This document shows, in pieces, positions 60,031-64,000 of a stretch of DNA of 64,000 nt (the first letter of the stretch is position 1; each line of letters starts with the position of its first letter). The translations under genes were made by a program, and so were the position numbers. The stretch is from Breviolum minutum Mf 1.05b.01 (lineage: Eukaryota > Sar > Dinophyceae > Suessiales > Symbiodiniaceae). The notes under the pieces are model-generated. The model saw nothing but the letters and a program-made list of their open reading frames with translations, ran no database searches and was not told where the DNA came from. The DNA lies in NCBI GenBank assembly GCA_000507305.1, contig DF239048.1, positions 199,057-263,056 on the forward strand, in the 5' to 3' direction.

Positions 60031-60237
60031 ATGCGCCTCAGCCAGGTCCAGAAGGGTGACCTCGTGAAGCTGATTCCTTCATGTTCACAAAGGTATGGTA
60101 TGGGTGATCTCGTGGTTTCCAAAACTACGTTGCTCAACGGAAAGCTGCGAACTTTTCAAAAAGCCCAGGTGCCATGTTTCTTCACTGCATACCATTGGGT
60201 GATGTTCATTGTCGCAGCTGACACCACCTCAGGGTGA
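60031..60237 (+). CDS. Plus-strand ORF, 68 aa, unknown
   Basis: ATG to TGA with strong coding character: MRLSQVQKGDLVKLIPSCSQ, then a basic strand-rich region and a hydrophobic stretch (YHWVMFIVAADTTSG). The first of several plus-strand frames, suggesting the array changes direction between 59 and 60 kb. Confidence 0.45.
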   Translation: MRLSQVQKGDLVKLIPSCSQRYGMGDLVVSKTTLLNGKLRTFQKAQVPCFFTAYHWVMFIVAADTTSG

Positions 60238-60637
60238 AGGGAACCAATGGGACAATGGGAAACTGCTCAAACCCGACTCATGGGCCATAGGGGATCTTTT
60301 CAGTGGGGCCCCACTCTTGGATTTTTCTTCAAGGTAGGGGGCCCAAGCCAATCGGTGCAACAGAAACACCTTTTGCAAACTGCGAAAGAAGAATTTCCAA
60401 TCCCAGATTAGAACTAGGATCCCACATGAAAAAACAACTACAGTATAATATACACGATATACATATATATGTGTGTATGTATATTCTTTATTTATATATA
60501 TATACACATTTGAAGCTCATTATGCGCTTTCAATTTTGGAGCTTGGATTTGGGAATCCACAAAAAATGGCCTTTTGGTGCTAGCTGCAAGTGGTGGTTAG
60601 GGTCCCCGGGTATGATGCAGACCGACAGCGTCACTAA

Positions 60638-61384
60638 ATGCTACCTGGTTACCTTGGTTTCACACCGTTTAAGGAAACAAAAATTGATGGAAAAAAGACC
60701 GTCGTCAGAAAGGCCAGGCGACGAGGAAAACTCACACATGACACTGGCAAATGCATAGATTATCACACTATGCCAACATCCATCCGCATGTGTACATCCA
60801 AATCATTCCAAATCTCAATATCATTCAATACTAATACTTCTGGCACGTTATGTTCTCATATGTTTAGTTTTCCATCGCCGAGGTGCAGAGAGAATCAACG
60901 AAAGTTGGGCACCCCAGGAGGCATCGAACAGGTGAAAGAAGCCTCCAAAATGCTCCCCAGTCACGATCATTGCCAGAACCTGACTTTTGCCCTATGTACC
61001 CCAAGTGGCAGCTGTTGCAAAAGACTTCAAATTGAGGCAGTTGTGAATGATGTGGAAGTGAATGAGGAATTTATACGCTTGTTCCTGGATGTTCCATTTC
61101 TTAAGGGATGTTGCGCAAGATGGAGATCCTTCGAGTCAGGATCTTCAATAAATGCACCCTACGTGAAAGGTAGAACAACCCAACAGTTCTGTAGCAGGAT
61201 ACCTTTTCAAAAGGTGGATGAAGTTTGGGATCAAGTGACTGTGCCCCACAAGGTCCAAAAAGAGTTCCAGAACACAAGGTGCAAGGGCGACACGGCGATG
61301 TTCTTGTCACGGAGAAGGTCATGTTGCCACACGACTCGCATAGCCCGAAGCACTGTTGATAGCGACGCCAAGAAAAAACCTTAA
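60638..61384 (+). CDS. Plus-strand ORF, 248 codons, unknown
   Basis: The longest open frame outside the channel gene and the repeats. The middle part (about 60900-61150) is clearly coding-like, including IEAVVNDVEVNEEFIRLFLD and Cys-containing segments; the first 80 and last 40 codons are less convincing and may be intronic read-through. No family recognised. Confidence 0.45.
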   Translation: MLPGYLGFTPFKETKIDGKKTVVRKARRRGKLTHDTGKCIDYHTMPTSIRMCTSKSFQISISFNTNTSGTLCSHMFSFPSPRCRENQRKLGTPGGIEQVKEASKMLPSHDHCQNLTFALCTPSGSCCKRLQIEAVVNDVEVNEEFIRLFLDVPFLKGCCARWRSFESGSSINAPYVKGRTTQQFCSRIPFQKVDEVWDQVTVPHKVQKEFQNTRCKGDTAMFLSRRRSCCHTTRIARSTVDSDAKKKP

Positions 61385-62299
61385 AGAGGGCCACATCCAA
61401 CTGGCAAAGACATGCCCTTCTCATGGATTAGGCTGCTTCGCGAGATATGCACTACCGGTACTATTGGACAGTGGTAGCAATCGTGGTGGTACTAGCACAG
61501 GGTCCAGGGTACAGGGAGGATATAGCATTGAGTGGGGAGGGGCTGCCGACACGACACGTGAACATTGTAAGTAAATGTTAGCTCGCCTGCTTGCTACATT
61601 GAAAATGATCCGTGACCATTTGAATTCCACCATGCTGATGTTTTGGACTTACATGACTTGAAGTTGCACGCCTGAAATATGCGAAACCTAGTCGGAGTGT
61701 ACAAACTTTTACTCCGTTATAATTGGAAGACCTTCTAGCATGACACGGAGTGATGTCACTGTGCTAATGCGAGACGATGTGAAAGTAACGGAATGGAATA
61801 ACTAAACTAGATATACGGTCCATCAATCGGCAATAGGACAATCCACACGGATACAGATTGGGATTCATCCACTGGTAGCTCGTTTGGTCATCTTTAAATC
61901 ATTGTACTACTTCTCGACTAATTCAATGCAATTCACACAAAACGTCACCTTCCCAGGATCTCATCCATTCGGTGATGCCAAGGCACCCATAAAGCTGATG
62001 CCCTGCACGGTACTTGATTGCCCACGAATGCAAAACATTGAGCCTGGGCTTTTTCTTCGGTGCAGGATGCAGGTATCCTGACTGTTAGACATCCATTATC
62101 ATTTACAGAAAGCTTGTTTTTTCTAGCAGGCTCCTATATACAGTAGGTAAAGTCCGGAAAAACACATGCAAAGCCAGTAACTCCCCCAAATGCAGCTGCT
62201 AATATCTATATATTTCAATTATTTAGCTGCCTATAGGCCTATAGGAAACCATGCGTTCCATAGATTTCAAGCACCCAAACATCCCCAGTCCTACACCCT

Positions 62300-62626
62300 A
62301 TGAAATCCTATGAACCAGAGATGCGAACGCTGTTCCAAAATGCTCCGAAAGGAAAATGCTACCTGTTTTTTCTCGATGAGGAGCCCAGGCAAACAATAGT
62401 CACCGCCACAATGGTCATGAAGTGGCACAGAGGTCGTGTTCCTTTTAGCACTTCCAAGAGGAATACCACACAGGGACATGCAGCTGAAAGCATTGAGACA
62501 AAGGCCAAACCAACAAAAACCAACGAAGCATTGCCTGGTGGAGGTAAGGTGAATCACGCTCCAGGACTCCAGGAATGGAGAAGAATCAGCATAAAAAGTC
62601 AGGGAAAATGTGGAAAAGACTTGTGA
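62300..62626 (+). CDS. Plus-strand ORF, 108 codons, unknown
   Basis: Coding-like plus-strand frame: MRTLFQNAPKGKCYLFFLDE near the start and a Lys/Thr/Glu-rich region (ESIETKAKPTKTNEALPGGG). The antisense frame at 62291-62671 is open too but more hydrophobic and less likely. Confidence 0.4.
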   Translation: MKSYEPEMRTLFQNAPKGKCYLFFLDEEPRQTIVTATMVMKWHRGRVPFSTSKRNTTQGHAAESIETKAKPTKTNEALPGGGKVNHAPGLQEWRRISIKSQGKCGKDL

Positions 62627-63153
62627 TCGAAACATATTGAAGCCACAATTCCATAGCAAATGGTACTGCAAAACATGAAGTAGTTTTTTGCGCGGGCGTC
62701 ACATGAAGTAGTACTTAGCACTATAAATACTCGAAGACAGTACTAGAATTTGTAGAATTTCCCCCAAAAAAAAACACATTTGGGAACAGAATTGATCGAC
62801 ACGCAGGATTGGACCAAACATCTTTAGTCTATAGGCTTGCAAACTGACCATGTCAGTGTGACAGGGCTGAAGACTACTTTGATCTTCCACAAGTCAAACC
62901 TCCGCCCTCAAATTCATGCTGTTTGCCCTACAGTATATTTGGAACATGAATCATGCCAGTCGTCCTCTTTACGTGCGCCAAGCTAAATATCTTTACCATC
63001 ATCAAACAAGAAGGAGATATGGCAATTTGGTCCTGCCAAAAAACCCTGTACCAGTAACAGCAACAGTGGACAATGAAGGCTAATAGGCTTCTGAAAAGAA
63101 TATTTGCTTCCCGATTTTTGGCAACCCCCAAGATGTAGGTATTTCATGGTATT

Positions 63154-63973
63154 TCATGTACCCATACTGTTGATGGAAGAAATCTTGCACCACCCGGGAT
63201 GTATAAAACCCATTAAAACCCTGTAAATGTCGAGATAAACTACCAACCTCAACTGGTGAGTTGATCCCGGATTTCCATCAATAGTAAGAAACTCGTGCGA
63301 CACGTGCCCAACGCATTCATGCATTGATTCCCGACTCTCCTGGCCTGTGAGCAATGATGCACCATTTAAGGCAGCCACTGGCAACACGGTCACTGCTTCC
63401 TTCCACCGGGGACGTTCGCCGGCGCCCAAAATCAGCAGGCAAACACCGATCATGTGGAAGCACCTCTGCGCACAAAAATTGGAAGTGTGTCACATATTGA
63501 TTCATATTGAGCATCTCTTTCCCTCAACAACTAAACTCCACATACACATTCTACATCAATCTACTACTATACGCATAAGTATATCTACGCCAAGCATGTC
63601 CCTGGAAATCCAAAACAGAGACAACACGAGGCGACAAGTTGAAAAAGAAATTAAAAAGAAGAGAAGTGTCATTTTCCAAGCTCCAAACCCACTCGTCGAC
63701 AGGGTGTTGCATATTCCTGTTGTCGAAAAAGTGGCCACTCAACTCAAACACCCCACAACTTAGAACTATGTTTCTGTTTTTCCGGATCTTCAAAGTGAGG
63801 CACGTAATGCAAGATGGGTACGAAAATCCATGATTGATCGTTTCTTTCACAAAGAGTTTCACTGCAGTGATGCTGAGCAAGTACAAAAGGACGACAACAA
63901 AAGCTGGTAGACTGTCCTTGGTCACCAGGGTATCCAAAATCAACTCAGCAAACAGGTCCCAAAAAGTGACCAT
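63154..63973 (-). CDS. Membrane protein exons at the right edge
   Basis: A minus-strand segment 63973-63836 begins MVTFWDLFAELILDTLVTKD and contains a membrane helix (AFVVVLLYLLSITAVKLFV). A second segment, 63453-63250, begins MIGVCLLILGAGERPRWKEA, continues with another hydrophobic stretch (VTVLPVAALNGASLLTG), then an acidic soluble part. Both are strongly coding. Together they suggest a multi-pass membrane protein; the intervening splice sites were not resolved and it may continue past the window edge. Confidence 0.45.
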
Positions 63974-64000
63974 AAGATGGGCGGAGTGTCAACCAAAAAA

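Noticed and set aside
1-64000. tRNA, rRNA, CRISPR array, insertion sequence, bacterial promoter signals
   Set aside because: Nothing with the required structure was seen; the sequence is eukaryotic and intron-bearing.

Overview
The window reads as nuclear DNA of a dinoflagellate or a close alveolate relative. The evidence is an eight-transmembrane-class polycystin (PKD2-type) cation channel of a kind expanded in these algae, a 13-base exact match to the dinoflagellate spliced leader next to a tandem of its 3' end just upstream of that channel gene, many spliceosomal GT-AG introns, and abundant tri- and pentanucleotide microsatellites. I see no rRNA, tRNA, CRISPR array, bacterial operon or recognisable transposon.

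Almost all coding signal from 4.6 to 59 kb is on the minus strand, as a head-to-tail array of small multi-exon genes with very short spacers (26 bp between one stop and the next start at 20.87 kb; 117 bp before the channel gene). Exons were found by reading frame quality, splice sites and phase agreement. Models that close exactly are: 4638-8186, 8690-9524, 13398-15121 (356 aa), 19782-20863 (199 aa), 22739-23358 (150 aa), 29623-30140 (105 aa), 32429-32876 (139 aa), 34410-35199 (139 aa), 47418-47866 (137 aa), and the channel at 42005-47300 (about 1002 aa). Other regions give only terminal or internal exons. Apart from the channel, none of these proteins is recognisable to me by family.

Region by region: 1-4.6 kb has no supported gene; 4.6-24.7 kb is a dense minus-strand array; 25.0-25.3 kb is a GAT repeat with a 5-base assembly gap; 25.5-41 kb is a sparser minus-strand array with one plus-strand ORF at 37.8 kb; 42.0-47.3 kb is the channel; 47.4-59 kb is further minus-strand exons; 60.0-62.6 kb has plus-strand ORFs, with a minus-strand membrane protein at the right end.

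The most unusual feature is a set of candidate ultrashort introns, about 23-46 nt, that must be removed to keep many of these genes in frame. All exon models are manual and unverified by transcripts.
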